Source of the DNA: Pantoea sp. A4
GTDB taxonomy: Bacteria; Pseudomonadota; Gammaproteobacteria; Enterobacterales; Enterobacteriaceae
Direction of reading: 5' to 3'
Length of the DNA: 64,000 nt
NCBI RefSeq assembly: GCF_000295955.2
Contig: NZ_ALXE01000027.1
Span: 155,675-219,674, forward strand
In this document: piece by piece, positions 48,016-56,709 of the stretch
How the letters are laid out: each line of letters starts with the position of its first letter
Position numbering within the stretch: position 1 is the stretch's first letter
Position numbers and translations under genes: made by a program
The notes under the pieces: generated by a model
Database searches by the model: none
What the model saw: the letters and a program-made list of their open reading frames with translations, nothing else
Told to the model about the DNA's origin: nothing

Positions 48016-49385
48016 GTGAGTTGTCATTACGCCAGCTACAGCAGGCCATCGCCAGCGGTGAACTGGCGGCACGTGAAGTGGCTGAGCAGACGCTATCCGC
48101 TATTGAGCAGCATAACCCGGCACTCAACGCCTGGACGGATGTCACCGGCCAGCGCATGCTGAAAGAAGCCAGCCGCATTGATGACCTGCGCCGCGAAGGC
48201 GGGCAACTGCCAGCGCTGGCGGGTATACCCTATGCGGTAAAAAATCTGTTTGATGTCAGCGGCTACAGCACGCTGGCCGGAGCCAGCCTGTTCAGCGATC
48301 GCCCTGCCGCACGCGCAGATGCGTTTGCCGTGCAGCAGCTACAGCGCCACGGTGCCACCCTGAGCGGTATGGTGAATATGGATGCCTACGCCTATGGCTT
48401 TACCACCGAGAACAGCCATTATGGCGCCACGCACAATCCGCACGATTTAGCACGCGTTGCCGGAGGTTCCTCAGGCGGTTCCGCCGCTGCGGTAGCGGCT
48501 GGGCTGGTGACGTTTTCACTCGGCACCGACACCAACGGCTCGATTCGCGTCCCCGCCTCCCTGTGCGGCATTTATGGCCTGAAACCGACCTTTGGCCGCC
48601 TGTCCCGCAGCGGTAGTCATCCTTTTGTCGCCAGCCTCGACCATATTGGCCCGTTTGCCCGTCGGGTGGATGACCTGGCGCTGGTCTATGATTGCCTGCA
48701 AGGGCGAGACGCCACTGATGCCTTCCAGGCCGATCGTGATGCTGAACCGGTGTTCAATTCACTGGTGCAAGGTCAGGAAGGCCTGCGTAGCGCGGTGTTG
48801 GGGGGCTTTTTCATCACCTGGTGTGACGATGATGCCCGTAGTGCGTTGAATATTGTCGCAGGTGCACTGCAAGCCACTGATGAGCTCACGCTGCCACAGG
48901 CTGAACTGGCGCGCTCGGCCGCCTTTATTTTGACGGCTGCTGAAGGCGGAAATCATTACCTGCCAGCATTGCGCCAGTCCCCGGACCGCTTTGAGCCGAA
49001 CTCCCGTGAACGCCTGCTGGCCGGTGCGATGCTACCGGGCGCATGGTATGTACAGGCGCAGCGTTTCCGTCGTCACTTCCAGCAGCAGGTGCTGCCGCTG
49101 TTTGAACATTTCGACGTGCTGATTGCGCCCGCAACCCCTTGTACTGCACCGCTGATCGGCCAGGAGACCATTGCGGTCAACGGCCAGCAGCTCCCGACCA
49201 AAGCCAGCATGGGCATGCTGACCCAGCCCATCTCGTACCTCGGGCTTCCGGTGTGCACCGTGCCGTTAAAAACCGCCGGTGGCTTGCCGATTGGCATTCA
49301 GCTAATCGCAGCCCCCTTCCGTGAAGAAGATGCTCTGCGTGCCGCCTATGCACTGGAGCAGGCCGGATTAACCTTTCCGTATTAA
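48006..49385 (+). CDS. hpxY: HpxY, AtzE-like amidase
   Basis: The 459-residue amidase-signature enzyme has the full Ser-cisSer-Lys triad: Lys79 (YAVKNLFD), Ser155 (GGSSGGS) and nucleophile Ser179 (TNGSIRVPAS), with standard spacing. It is placed in oxalurate catabolism by its neighbours. By analogy with 1-carboxybiuret hydrolase AtzE it acts on a ureido or carbamoyl compound. The precise reaction is inferred. Confidence 0.88.
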   Translation: MQLSELSLRQLQQAIASGELAAREVAEQTLSAIEQHNPALNAWTDVTGQRMLKEASRIDDLRREGGQLPALAGIPYAVKNLFDVSGYSTLAGASLFSDRPAARADAFAVQQLQRHGATLSGMVNMDAYAYGFTTENSHYGATHNPHDLARVAGGSSGGSAAAVAAGLVTFSLGTDTNGSIRVPASLCGIYGLKPTFGRLSRSGSHPFVASLDHIGPFARRVDDLALVYDCLQGRDATDAFQADRDAEPVFNSLVQGQEGLRSAVLGGFFITWCDDDARSALNIVAGALQATDELTLPQAELARSAAFILTAAEGGNHYLPALRQSPDRFEPNSRERLLAGAMLPGAWYVQAQRFRRHFQQQVLPLFEHFDVLIAPATPCTAPLIGQETIAVNGQQLPTKASMGMLTQPISYLGLPVCTVPLKTAGGLPIGIQLIAAPFREEDALRAAYALEQAGLTFPY

Positions 49386-49439
49386 TGACACGCCCGAAGT
49401 CAGCGGATGCTGGCTTCGGCAATCCAGACAGGATGCAAC

Positions 49440-49823
49440 ATGACATCAGAACAGATTAACCACCCGCCGGTACTGGCTGAGGTGACAGACGCTTTTTATC
49501 GTTATGAAACGGCACTGGTCACCAACGATGTGGAGGTGCTGGATGAGTTGTTCTGGCACGATGCGCGCACCGTGCGGCTCGGTGCAGGTGAAAACCTGTA
49601 CGGCATCGATGAGATTCGTGCGTTTCGCGCGGCGCGTCCGCCACAAGGGCTGGATCGCCAGCTTCGTAACACGGTGATCACCACTTTCGGTCACGATTTT
49701 GCCGTGTGCAGTACCGAGTTTACGCGTGAAGGTGTGGATAAAATTGGCCGTCAACAACAGACCTGGGTACGAATGCCCGCAGGCTGGCGCATTGTTGCCG
49801 CGCAAGTCAGCCTGATGAGCTAA
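49440..49823 (+). CDS. hpxZ: HpxZ, AtzH-like (DUF3225) protein
   Basis: The 127-residue SnoaL-like protein begins MTSEQINHPPVLAEVTDAFY. Relatives accompany AtzE-type amidases, and AtzH has been reported to act on a dicarboxyurea intermediate. It is the last gene of hpxWXYZ. The start at 49440 is preferred over an upstream in-frame codon at 49407. Confidence 0.86.
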   Translation: MTSEQINHPPVLAEVTDAFYRYETALVTNDVEVLDELFWHDARTVRLGAGENLYGIDEIRAFRAARPPQGLDRQLRNTVITTFGHDFAVCSTEFTREGVDKIGRQQQTWVRMPAGWRIVAAQVSLMS

Positions 49824-49828
49824 CGCTG

Positions 49829-49852
49829 ACAGCCGCACCCGCGTGCGGCTGT
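49829..49852. terminator. Hairpin between convergent hpxZ and hpxB
   Basis: ACAGCCGCAC-ccgc-GTGCGGCTGT is a perfect 10-bp stem with no clear T run on either side. It may still limit read-through between the convergent operons. Confidence 0.45.
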
Positions 49853-49860
49853 TGGTCACA

Positions 49861-50820
49861 CTACAGCTGAGGTGCCGGGTGATGCTTCACCCAATGATCG
49901 GCGATTTGCTGGCGAGTACAGATCCATACATCGTCGTGCTGCTGAATGTGATCGAGGAAGCGTTGCAGTGCTTTAAAACGACCCGGTCGGCCTAACAGGC
50001 GACAGTGCATACCAATCGACATCATCTTCGGCGCGCTTTCTCCCTCTTCATACAGCACATCAAAGCTGTCGCGCAGATAGGTATAAAACTGCTCGGCGGT
50101 GTTAAAGCCCTGCGGGGTGGCAAAGCGCATATCATTACACTCCAGCGTGTAAGGAATGATCAGATGCGGTTTTACCGTGCCATCCTGACAGGTCACCTGG
50201 GTCCAGAAAGGTAAATCATCACCGTAATAGTCGCTGTCGTAGGTGAATCCGCCCTGCTCCACCACCAGACGACGCGTATTCGGGCTGTCACGTCCGGTGT
50301 ACCAGCCGGTTGGCGCTTTGCCAAACAGATCCATCAACACGTCTACCGCCTGCTGCATGTGCTGGCGCTCGGTTTTCGCGTCCAGCCCCTGGTAGTGGAT
50401 CCAGCGCCAGCCATGACTGACCACATCATAGTCTGCATGTTTAATCGCTTCGACGATCTCCGGGTGACGGGCCAGCGCCATGGCTACGCCGAACACCGTT
50501 AACGGCAATCCGCGTTTTTGAAATTCGTTATGGATACGCCAGAAACCCGCGCGTGAACCATATTCATACAGTGAATCCATCGACATGTGGCGATCGGCAT
50601 AGCTGGCTGCCCCGATAATATCGGACAGGAACTGCTCTGAACCGGCATCTCCGTGCAGCACGTTGTTCTCCGCGCCCTCTTCGTAATTGAGAACAAACTG
50701 CACGGCAATGCGCGCTTTATCCGGCCAGGCCGCGTGGGGCGGATTAGCGCCGTAGCCGATCAGATCACGCGGGTAGCTTTTATTGAAGCTGTACTCTTTC
50801 TTCTCTACACCATCAGTCAT
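49861..50820 (-). CDS. hpxB: Allantoinase, polysaccharide-deacetylase type (PuuE)
   Basis: The roughly 319-residue metal-independent allantoinase family member has YPRDLIGYGANPPHAAWPDK near the start and DVVSHGWRWIHYQG and SIGMHCRLLGRPGR motifs. It opens the allantoin ring to allantoate. ATG 50820 follows AGGAAGCGGAAACC; an ATG at 50847 is also in frame with a weaker site. Last gene of hpxSAB. Confidence 0.9.
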   Translation of the reverse strand: MTDGVEKKEYSFNKSYPRDLIGYGANPPHAAWPDKARIAVQFVLNYEEGAENNVLHGDAGSEQFLSDIIGAASYADRHMSMDSLYEYGSRAGFWRIHNEFQKRGLPLTVFGVAMALARHPEIVEAIKHADYDVVSHGWRWIHYQGLDAKTERQHMQQAVDVLMDLFGKAPTGWYTGRDSPNTRRLVVEQGGFTYDSDYYGDDLPFWTQVTCQDGTVKPHLIIPYTLECNDMRFATPQGFNTAEQFYTYLRDSFDVLYEEGESAPKMMSIGMHCRLLGRPGRFKALQRFLDHIQQHDDVWICTRQQIADHWVKHHPAPQL

Positions 50821-50852
50821 GGTTTCCGCTTCCTGTTGTGCCTTCATTTCCG

Positions 50853-51584
50853 TTAGTTTAGGTGTTCAAAAATCCCTGTGGCATTTTTTTGCAGTGGATA
50901 AGCCAAATCACCATGCTTGCTGGTACCGAAACCCAGCGCGACCAGCGACTCCACCATTTTGACCGCCGCACTGACCCCGTCGATAACGGGTAGCCCCAGC
51001 TCTTGCGTCAACTGCTGCGCCAGCGTTGCCATGCCACCACAACCCAGCACAATGGCACCGCTTCCATCACGCTGCTTAGCCTTGATGCACTGCTCACGCA
51101 CTTTTTCCTGCGCCAGACCGCTGCCATCTTCAAGTGCCAGCACCGGCAGATCGATAGCGTGCAATGCCGCACAGTGGTGCGTGAAGCCATATTGCTGCAA
51201 CAGGTGACGGGCGATAATCAGCGTGCGTGGCAAGGTTGTGACGATGGAAAACCGCGTCGCCACCAACGTTGCCGTGTGCATGGCCGCTTCTGCGATCCCG
51301 ATAACCGGCCCGCTCGCCAGCTCACGAGCGGCCAACAGGCCTGGGTCGCCAAAGCAGGCGATCACATGCCCGCTCACCCCCTGTGCTTTGCCCTGTTTCA
51401 CCAGATCCATCACGCCAACGGCGGCTATCGCTTCATCGGCATGACCTTCTATGGAAGGCACGCCGTGGCGCGGGGAAACCGCCACAATCTGCGTGCTGGC
51501 GGCCGCCACGCTTCTGGCCGCCTGTGCCATCGTTTCGGTCATCGCCTGGCTGGTATTGGGATTGATCACCTGAATGATAGTCAT
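50853..51584 (-). CDS. hpxA: Allantoin racemase (Asp/Glu/hydantoin racemase family)
   Basis: The 243-residue protein has INPNTSQAMTETM at the N-terminus and two cysteine motifs (ACFGDPG and LGCGGM) that serve as the acid/base pair. It interconverts R- and S-allantoin so that both enter the pathway. Start overlaps the hpxS stop as ATGA. Confidence 0.92.
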   Translation of the reverse strand: MTIIQVINPNTSQAMTETMAQAARSVAAASTQIVAVSPRHGVPSIEGHADEAIAAVGVMDLVKQGKAQGVSGHVIACFGDPGLLAARELASGPVIGIAEAAMHTATLVATRFSIVTTLPRTLIIARHLLQQYGFTHHCAALHAIDLPVLALEDGSGLAQEKVREQCIKAKQRDGSGAIVLGCGGMATLAQQLTQELGLPVIDGVSAAVKMVESLVALGFGTSKHGDLAYPLQKNATGIFEHLN

Positions 51585-52303
51585 GGTAGTACGCCTTTAT
51601 GACCGGCAAATAACCGGCTGAAATCGGGTAGCACATCGCCGCTACGCTCAAAGTGCAGCCCGGCGACAATGTCTTCAAAGTGGTGCTGCATGGCCGCCGT
51701 GAGTTGCACCAGATCTTTCTGGCGGAGTAACTCACACAGTCGATCGTGGTCGTTACAGCGGCAGCCGCGCTGCCAGGGTGCACCGTAGGCGGCGACAACC
51801 AGCGACGAACGCTGAGCCAGACCGGTGACCATTTCGGTCAGTACCTGATTCCCCGAAATCGCCTGCAGTTGAATATGGAAAGCGGCTGACAGCCGAATAG
51901 CAGCAGCACCATCGTGATGCAGATGGGCCTGCTCTTCCTGACTGATCAGTGCTTCAAGTGCCGCCAGGTGTGGCGGTTGCACATGGGCAATGACGGCAGG
52001 CAAGTTGGCGCACTCCAGCAATGAGCGGGTGGTAAAGATATCGCGCGCCTCTTCAACCGGCGGCGTGGCCACCTGCGCACCACGTTTGGGCGTCAGGGTG
52101 ACCATTTGCACCGCAGCAAGGCGTTGCAACACCTTGCGAATGCCCGTACGGCTGACACCAAACACCTCTGCTAACGCCTCTTCTGGCAATTTACTGCCCG
52201 GCGGCAGCTGATGTTCGACAATCGCGGTCAGCAGCGATTGGTAGATCGTTTCATCCTTGTCTTGCCCTGTTGGCGCGGCCTTCTCGCCGTTTTCAAGCTT
52301 CAT
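51581..52303 (-). CDS. hpxS: GntR-family regulator (FadR subfamily)
   Basis: The 240-residue protein has an N-terminal winged helix (LPEEALAEVFGVSRTGIRKVLQRL) and a C-terminal FCD-type all-helical ligand domain. It starts at ATG 52303 after GGGAGC. It is divergent from the permease gene and leads hpxSAB. The two GTATAC palindromes in the intergenic region are likely its operators. Confidence 0.9.
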   Translation of the reverse strand: MKLENGEKAAPTGQDKDETIYQSLLTAIVEHQLPPGSKLPEEALAEVFGVSRTGIRKVLQRLAAVQMVTLTPKRGAQVATPPVEEARDIFTTRSLLECANLPAVIAHVQPPHLAALEALISQEEQAHLHHDGAAAIRLSAAFHIQLQAISGNQVLTEMVTGLAQRSSLVVAAYGAPWQRGCRCNDHDRLCELLRQKDLVQLTAAMQHHFEDIVAGLHFERSGDVLPDFSRLFAGHKGVLP

Positions 52304-52338
52304 AAACTGCTCCCGTGAATGCATGCATGGTGAACATC

Positions 52339-52370
52339 GTATACGGTAATTAAATTTTTTGTATACAAAA
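52339..52370. promoter_or_regulatory. Paired GTATAC operators between hpxS and the permease gene
   Basis: TTTTGTATACAAAA (52357-52370) is a perfect 14-bp palindrome. A second GTATAC core at 52339-52344 is exactly 22 bp from the first core, two helical turns. FadR-type GntR proteins favour such GTnnAC palindromes. Confidence 0.7.
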
Positions 52371-52379
52371 ATCCCATTC

Positions 52380-52395
52380 TGGCCTGGATCCTGCA
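52380..52395 (+). promoter_or_regulatory. Possible sigma-54 promoter of the permease gene
   Basis: TGGCCTGGATCCTGCA keeps GG-N10-GC, with three mismatches to the consensus. It lies 55 bases before the start codon and directly after the GntR operators. Confidence 0.45.
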
Positions 52396-52450
52396 ACACC
52401 ATTACACACAGTGATTAATTTCCCTCTGTTGGATAACAGGAGCAGGTTTC

Positions 52451-53929
52451 ATGCCAAATCATACTGATAACTCACACGCTGCCAGCGCACACTACAGTCC
52501 GCGTCTGTGTAATGAAGATCTCGCCCCCACCCAGGACAAGAACTGGACGTGGTACAACATTTTTTCCTTCTGGATGTCTGATGTACACAGCATGGGCGGC
52601 TATATGGTTGCCGCGAGTTTCTTCACATTGGGTCTGGCGAGCTGGCAGGTGCTGCTGTGCTTGCTGGTGGGGATCTGCATTGTTCAGCTATGCGCTAACT
52701 TAGTGGCAAAACCGAGCCAAATCGCCGGCGTGCCTTATGCCGTCGTGTGCCGTCAGGCTTTCGGAGTGTTTGGTGCCAATATTCCTGCGGTGATCCGAGG
52801 GCTGATCGCCTTTGCCTGGTACGGCATTCAAACCTATCTGGCGGCGAATGCCCTGATGCTGGTCCTGCTGAAATTCTTCCCAGGCCTCGCCACGCTGACC
52901 CACAGCAGTTGGCTGGGCCTTAGCGCACTGGGCTGGTGCTGCTTTGGTGTGATGTGGCTGTTGCAGGCGATGGTGTTCTGGCATGGCATGAATGCCATCA
53001 AACGCTTTATCGATGTGGCTGGACCGGCCGTCTATATCGTGATGTTGGCACTGGCCGGATGGATTGTATACAAAACCGGTTTCAGCGGCCTCTCTTTGAC
53101 GCTGGCCAGCAAGTCCCTGAGCGGCGGCGAGCAGACGTGGCAGATGATTACCGCGACTGCGCTGGTGGTCTCCTATTTCTCAGGCCCGCTGCTTAACTTT
53201 GGCGACTTTGCGCGCTACGGCAAAAGCATGGGTGAGATTCGCCGCGGTAACCGCTGGGGTCTGCCCTTCAACTTCCTGCTGTTTTCTCTGGTGACGGTGG
53301 TGATTGTCTCTGGTACGCAGAGCTTATTTGGTCACATGATTACCGACCCGATTGAAACAGTAAGCCGCGTAGGTAACGATCTGGCGGTCGCGATTGGACT
53401 GTTAACCATGATCACCGCGACAATCGGCATTAATATTGTCGCAAACTTCGTCTCACCGGCGTTTGACTTCTCTAACTGCTCACCGCAAAAAATCAGCTTC
53501 CGTGCCGGTGGCATGATTGCCGCAGTAGGCTCTGTGCTGCTCACACCGTGGAATCTGTTCCATTCACCGGAGTTGATCCACTACACGCTGGATGTACTGG
53601 GTGCTTTTATCGGCCCACTGTTTGGCATCCTGCTGGCAGATTTCTATCTGATTAAACGCAGCCAGATCTCAGTCGACGATCTGTTTGATGCCACGCCAAA
53701 AGGACGCTACTGGTATCGCGGTGGCTTTAACCCGAAAGCGATTGCCGCCCTGCTGCCTGCGGTGGCGATAGGGGTTGCGATCAGCTTTACGCCGGCGCTG
53801 CATGAGGTTGCCAGTTTTAGCTGGTTCATTGGCGTTGCCCTGGGGCTGGGCTTCTATCGCTTCCTTGCCCGTCATGAGCGTGAAGTGATTACCCAGGTTA
53901 AGCCCGTGCGCGCCAGCGTTACTGAGTAA
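52451..53929 (+). CDS. hpxC: NCS1-family allantoin permease
   Basis: The 492-residue protein has about twelve membrane helices and the NCS1 features NEDLAPTQDKNWTWYNIFS near the N-terminus and GPLLNFGDFARYGKS. It resembles PucI/AllW-type allantoin transporters and imports allantoin by cation symport. It is divergent from the GntR regulator. The name follows the Klebsiella cluster. Confidence 0.88.
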   Translation: MPNHTDNSHAASAHYSPRLCNEDLAPTQDKNWTWYNIFSFWMSDVHSMGGYMVAASFFTLGLASWQVLLCLLVGICIVQLCANLVAKPSQIAGVPYAVVCRQAFGVFGANIPAVIRGLIAFAWYGIQTYLAANALMLVLLKFFPGLATLTHSSWLGLSALGWCCFGVMWLLQAMVFWHGMNAIKRFIDVAGPAVYIVMLALAGWIVYKTGFSGLSLTLASKSLSGGEQTWQMITATALVVSYFSGPLLNFGDFARYGKSMGEIRRGNRWGLPFNFLLFSLVTVVIVSGTQSLFGHMITDPIETVSRVGNDLAVAIGLLTMITATIGINIVANFVSPAFDFSNCSPQKISFRAGGMIAAVGSVLLTPWNLFHSPELIHYTLDVLGAFIGPLFGILLADFYLIKRSQISVDDLFDATPKGRYWYRGGFNPKAIAALLPAVAIGVAISFTPALHEVASFSWFIGVALGLGFYRFLARHEREVITQVKPVRASVTE

Positions 53930-53938
53930 TCCACATTC

Positions 53939-53966
53939 TGAGCACGGCTGCCACTTGCCGTGCTCA
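53939..53966 (+). terminator. Hairpin after the permease gene
   Basis: TGAGCACGGC-tgccactt-GCCGTGCTCA is a perfect 10-bp stem, 9 bases past the stop, without a T run. Confidence 0.45.
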
Positions 53967-54091
53967 AACATCATGTCCGCCCGATCATGTTCACATTTTA
54001 ATAACATTACCCGCCGACTTTTTGGCCCTGTCGCCGCTTGTCTCTTATACCTGCTTAAGACATTATTTTTTTCTCTGGCAGGGAGCTGATT

Positions 54092-55828
54092 ATGCATCAC
54101 GGTAAATCTCGCGCCACACGGCTGGCCGAACTTCAGCTGCGCAATAAGGTGCCAGTGCTGATTGTTGGCGGTGGCATCAATGGCATCAGCACCTGGCGTG
54201 AACTGACCTTGCAAGGCATTCCGGCGGTGTTGGTGGAAAAAGACGACTGGTGCCAGGCCGCCAGCGGTGCGCTTTCGCGCATGATTCACGGTGGGCTGCG
54301 CTATCTGGAAAGTGGCGAATTTGGTCTGGTGAAAGAGTCGGTCCAGGAGCGCAATCGCCTGTTAAAAAACGCCCCGCATTATGTTTTTCCTCTGCGCACT
54401 ACGGTGCCCATTGAGAACTGGCACAGCGGACTGATCAACGCCGTTAAACGCTTTTTCCGCCTGAGTGAGCGGCCGAGCCGCCGTGGCGCACTGCTGATAA
54501 AAACCGGCCTGATGCTCTACGATCTCTACACAGCGGGTTCATCATCAATGCCCAGACACCGGCTGTCTGGTCAGCAGGCTACGCGTGCGCGCTGGCCCGG
54601 CTTTGCCGACTGGGTGCGCTGTAGCGCCAGCTATTACGATGCCTGGATCAGCGCGCCGGAAAGACTCGGTATCGAACTGATTGAAGAGGGAGAGCAAAAT
54701 TGCCCCGATGCACTCGCCCTCAACTATATGGCAGCTATCGGCATCCACAATGGTGCGATTGAGCTGGAAGATCGCCTGAGCGGACAACGTTTCCTGTTGC
54801 GGCCCGAAGTGCTGGTCAATGCCAGCGGCGCGTGGATTGATCAACTCAACACTACGCTGCAGCGCCCTTCGCACCTGATGGGGGGGACCAAAGGATCACA
54901 TCTGATTTTGCATCATCCCCATTTGCTGACGGAGTTGGGCGATGAGATGGTCTATTTTGAAAACCAGGAGGGCCGCGTCTGTATTATGTTCCCGTGGTTT
55001 GGTCATGTTCTGGTGGGTTCGACGGATATCCGTACTGACGATCCTGACCACGCGGTATGTACCCCCGAGGAACGCGCCTACATTCTGAACTCGTTACGTT
55101 TTGTCTTCCCGCATTTTACCGTCAATGACGACGATGTGATTTACAGCTTCTGCGGCGTGCGCCCCCTGCCTGCCAGCAGTGCCAGCGTTAATGGCCGCAT
55201 CTCACGCAATCATGCCATTGTGGTTCAGGAAGCCGATGCCCAGCAGCCTTTTCCCACTCTGAGCCTGGTGGGCGGGAAATGGACCACGTTCCGTCGCTTC
55301 GGTGAACAGGCAGCAGACGCGGTATTACTGCGCCTGAACAAGCCCCGCCTGCACTCCACTGAAGACCGCGCGATTGGCGGTGGCAGACAGCTCCCACAAG
55401 GGCCAGCTCGCGAGCAGTGGTTACAGCAGCTGGTGCGCCATTCCGCACTCCCACTCCCCCGTATTGAACAGCTGGTGCAGCGCTATGGCAGCCGCATTCT
55501 GTTGATGCTGCCGCTGTTGCAGCAGGATGACCAGCCCCTCCGTAGCCAACCAGATTACAGTGCCAGCGAACTGCTGTTTCTGACGCGTCATGAACACGTG
55601 ATGCAGCTGGAAGACCTGCTGGTGCGCCGTACTTCACTGGCCATGAGCGGCACGCTTACGCAAACCACGATGGAAGAGATCAGTCAGTTGCTCGCCACCG
55701 AACTGGGCTGGAGTGAAACCCAGCGCCAGCAGCAAGTCGAGACCTGCCGCACCCGGCTGGAGCAACAGCATCAATGTGTCTTTAAACACCTTAATCTTCA
55801 GGAGATAGCGGATGTCACACCTCAGTAA
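54092..55828 (+). CDS. GlpD-like FAD-dependent glycerol-3-phosphate dehydrogenase family protein
   Basis: The 578-residue flavoprotein has the dinucleotide fold LIVGGGINGIST near residue 25 and the SRMIHGGLRYLESGEF and SLVGGKWTTFRRFGEQAAD motifs of the GlpD family, plus a C-terminal helical domain. GlpD oxidises sn-glycerol-3-phosphate at the membrane with quinone; family members such as EryB act on other polyol phosphates. Here it is first in an operon with an aldolase and an FGGY kinase, overlapping the aldolase by 17 bp, so the substrate is probably a longer polyol phosphate. Confidence 0.85.
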   Translation: MHHGKSRATRLAELQLRNKVPVLIVGGGINGISTWRELTLQGIPAVLVEKDDWCQAASGALSRMIHGGLRYLESGEFGLVKESVQERNRLLKNAPHYVFPLRTTVPIENWHSGLINAVKRFFRLSERPSRRGALLIKTGLMLYDLYTAGSSSMPRHRLSGQQATRARWPGFADWVRCSASYYDAWISAPERLGIELIEEGEQNCPDALALNYMAAIGIHNGAIELEDRLSGQRFLLRPEVLVNASGAWIDQLNTTLQRPSHLMGGTKGSHLILHHPHLLTELGDEMVYFENQEGRVCIMFPWFGHVLVGSTDIRTDDPDHAVCTPEERAYILNSLRFVFPHFTVNDDDVIYSFCGVRPLPASSASVNGRISRNHAIVVQEADAQQPFPTLSLVGGKWTTFRRFGEQAADAVLLRLNKPRLHSTEDRAIGGGRQLPQGPAREQWLQQLVRHSALPLPRIEQLVQRYGSRILLMLPLLQQDDQPLRSQPDYSASELLFLTRHEHVMQLEDLLVRRTSLAMSGTLTQTTMEEISQLLATELGWSETQRQQQVETCRTRLEQQHQCVFKHLNLQEIADVTPQ

Positions 55829-56654
55829 AGTGCGCATGAACCGGTTGTTTCAGCATGGCAAATGCCTGGACGTGGCGATTGACCACGGTATTGCTAATGA
55901 ACCGGATTTTCTGCTCGGCCTGGAAGATATCACGCAGGTGATGCGCAACCTGATTAACGCCCAGCCCGATGCCATTCAGGTGAACTATGGGCAGGCCGAC
56001 TTACTGCAACAGCACGCGGGCAGCAAACCGGCACTGGTACTGCGTACCGATGTGGGCAATGCCTACAACCAGGCACGCCATCGCGAAATGTGGGCCGTGT
56101 TACATAACCCGGAAGCGCCGATCCTCGCGGCACTGCAACAAGATGCTGCTGCGGTGGTGGTCAATCTCTATCTTATCCCTGATGAGCCGGGCATCTTCCG
56201 TCAGTGTGTGGAGAACATTGGCCGTCTGCGCCATGCCTGCGAACGTTATGGGATGCCATTAATGATTGAACCTCTGGTGATGGCCCCTGCCGGACAAGGT
56301 GCCGCCTACGGCTCGCTGGGCGACGTGGAAAAAATTGTGCCGCTAGTGCGCCTGGCGCGTGAACTGGGGGCCGATATCATCAAAGCCGATCCTACCGATA
56401 ACCCAGATGACTTCTATCGCGTGGTGGAAGCGGCGCGCTGCCCGACGCTGGTGCGCGGCGGGGGCAAAGGTGAAATAGGCGCAGTGTTAGAAAAAAGCGC
56501 CCGCCTGATGGCACAGGGTGCCAGCGGCATGGTGTATGGCCGTAACGTTTATCAACATCAAAATCCAGCACGGGTAGTACGCGCGTTGATGGCTATTATT
56601 CATCAAGGCGTAACGGGAGCAGAAGCCCTCGATCTCTACCTACGCAGTGAATAA
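55812..56654 (+). CDS. Class I aldolase (DeoC/LacD/FbaB-like)
   Basis: The 280-residue TIM-barrel protein has DVAIDHGIAN near residue 20 and the Schiff-base region GADIIKADPTDNPDDF, with GGGKGEIG as the phosphate-binding loop. It is similar in size to LsrF and class I fructose-bisphosphate aldolases. Following a GlpD-like enzyme that would make a ketose-phosphate, it probably cleaves that product into dihydroxyacetone phosphate and an aldehyde. This is inferred. Confidence 0.82.
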   Translation: MSHLSKVRMNRLFQHGKCLDVAIDHGIANEPDFLLGLEDITQVMRNLINAQPDAIQVNYGQADLLQQHAGSKPALVLRTDVGNAYNQARHREMWAVLHNPEAPILAALQQDAAAVVVNLYLIPDEPGIFRQCVENIGRLRHACERYGMPLMIEPLVMAPAGQGAAYGSLGDVEKIVPLVRLARELGADIIKADPTDNPDDFYRVVEAARCPTLVRGGGKGEIGAVLEKSARLMAQGASGMVYGRNVYQHQNPARVVRALMAIIHQGVTGAEALDLYLRSE

Positions 56655-56709
56655 ATCAGCTCCCGGCGCTTAAGCGGTGCGCCGCATCAACAAGATTGCG
56701 GGGTTAGCC

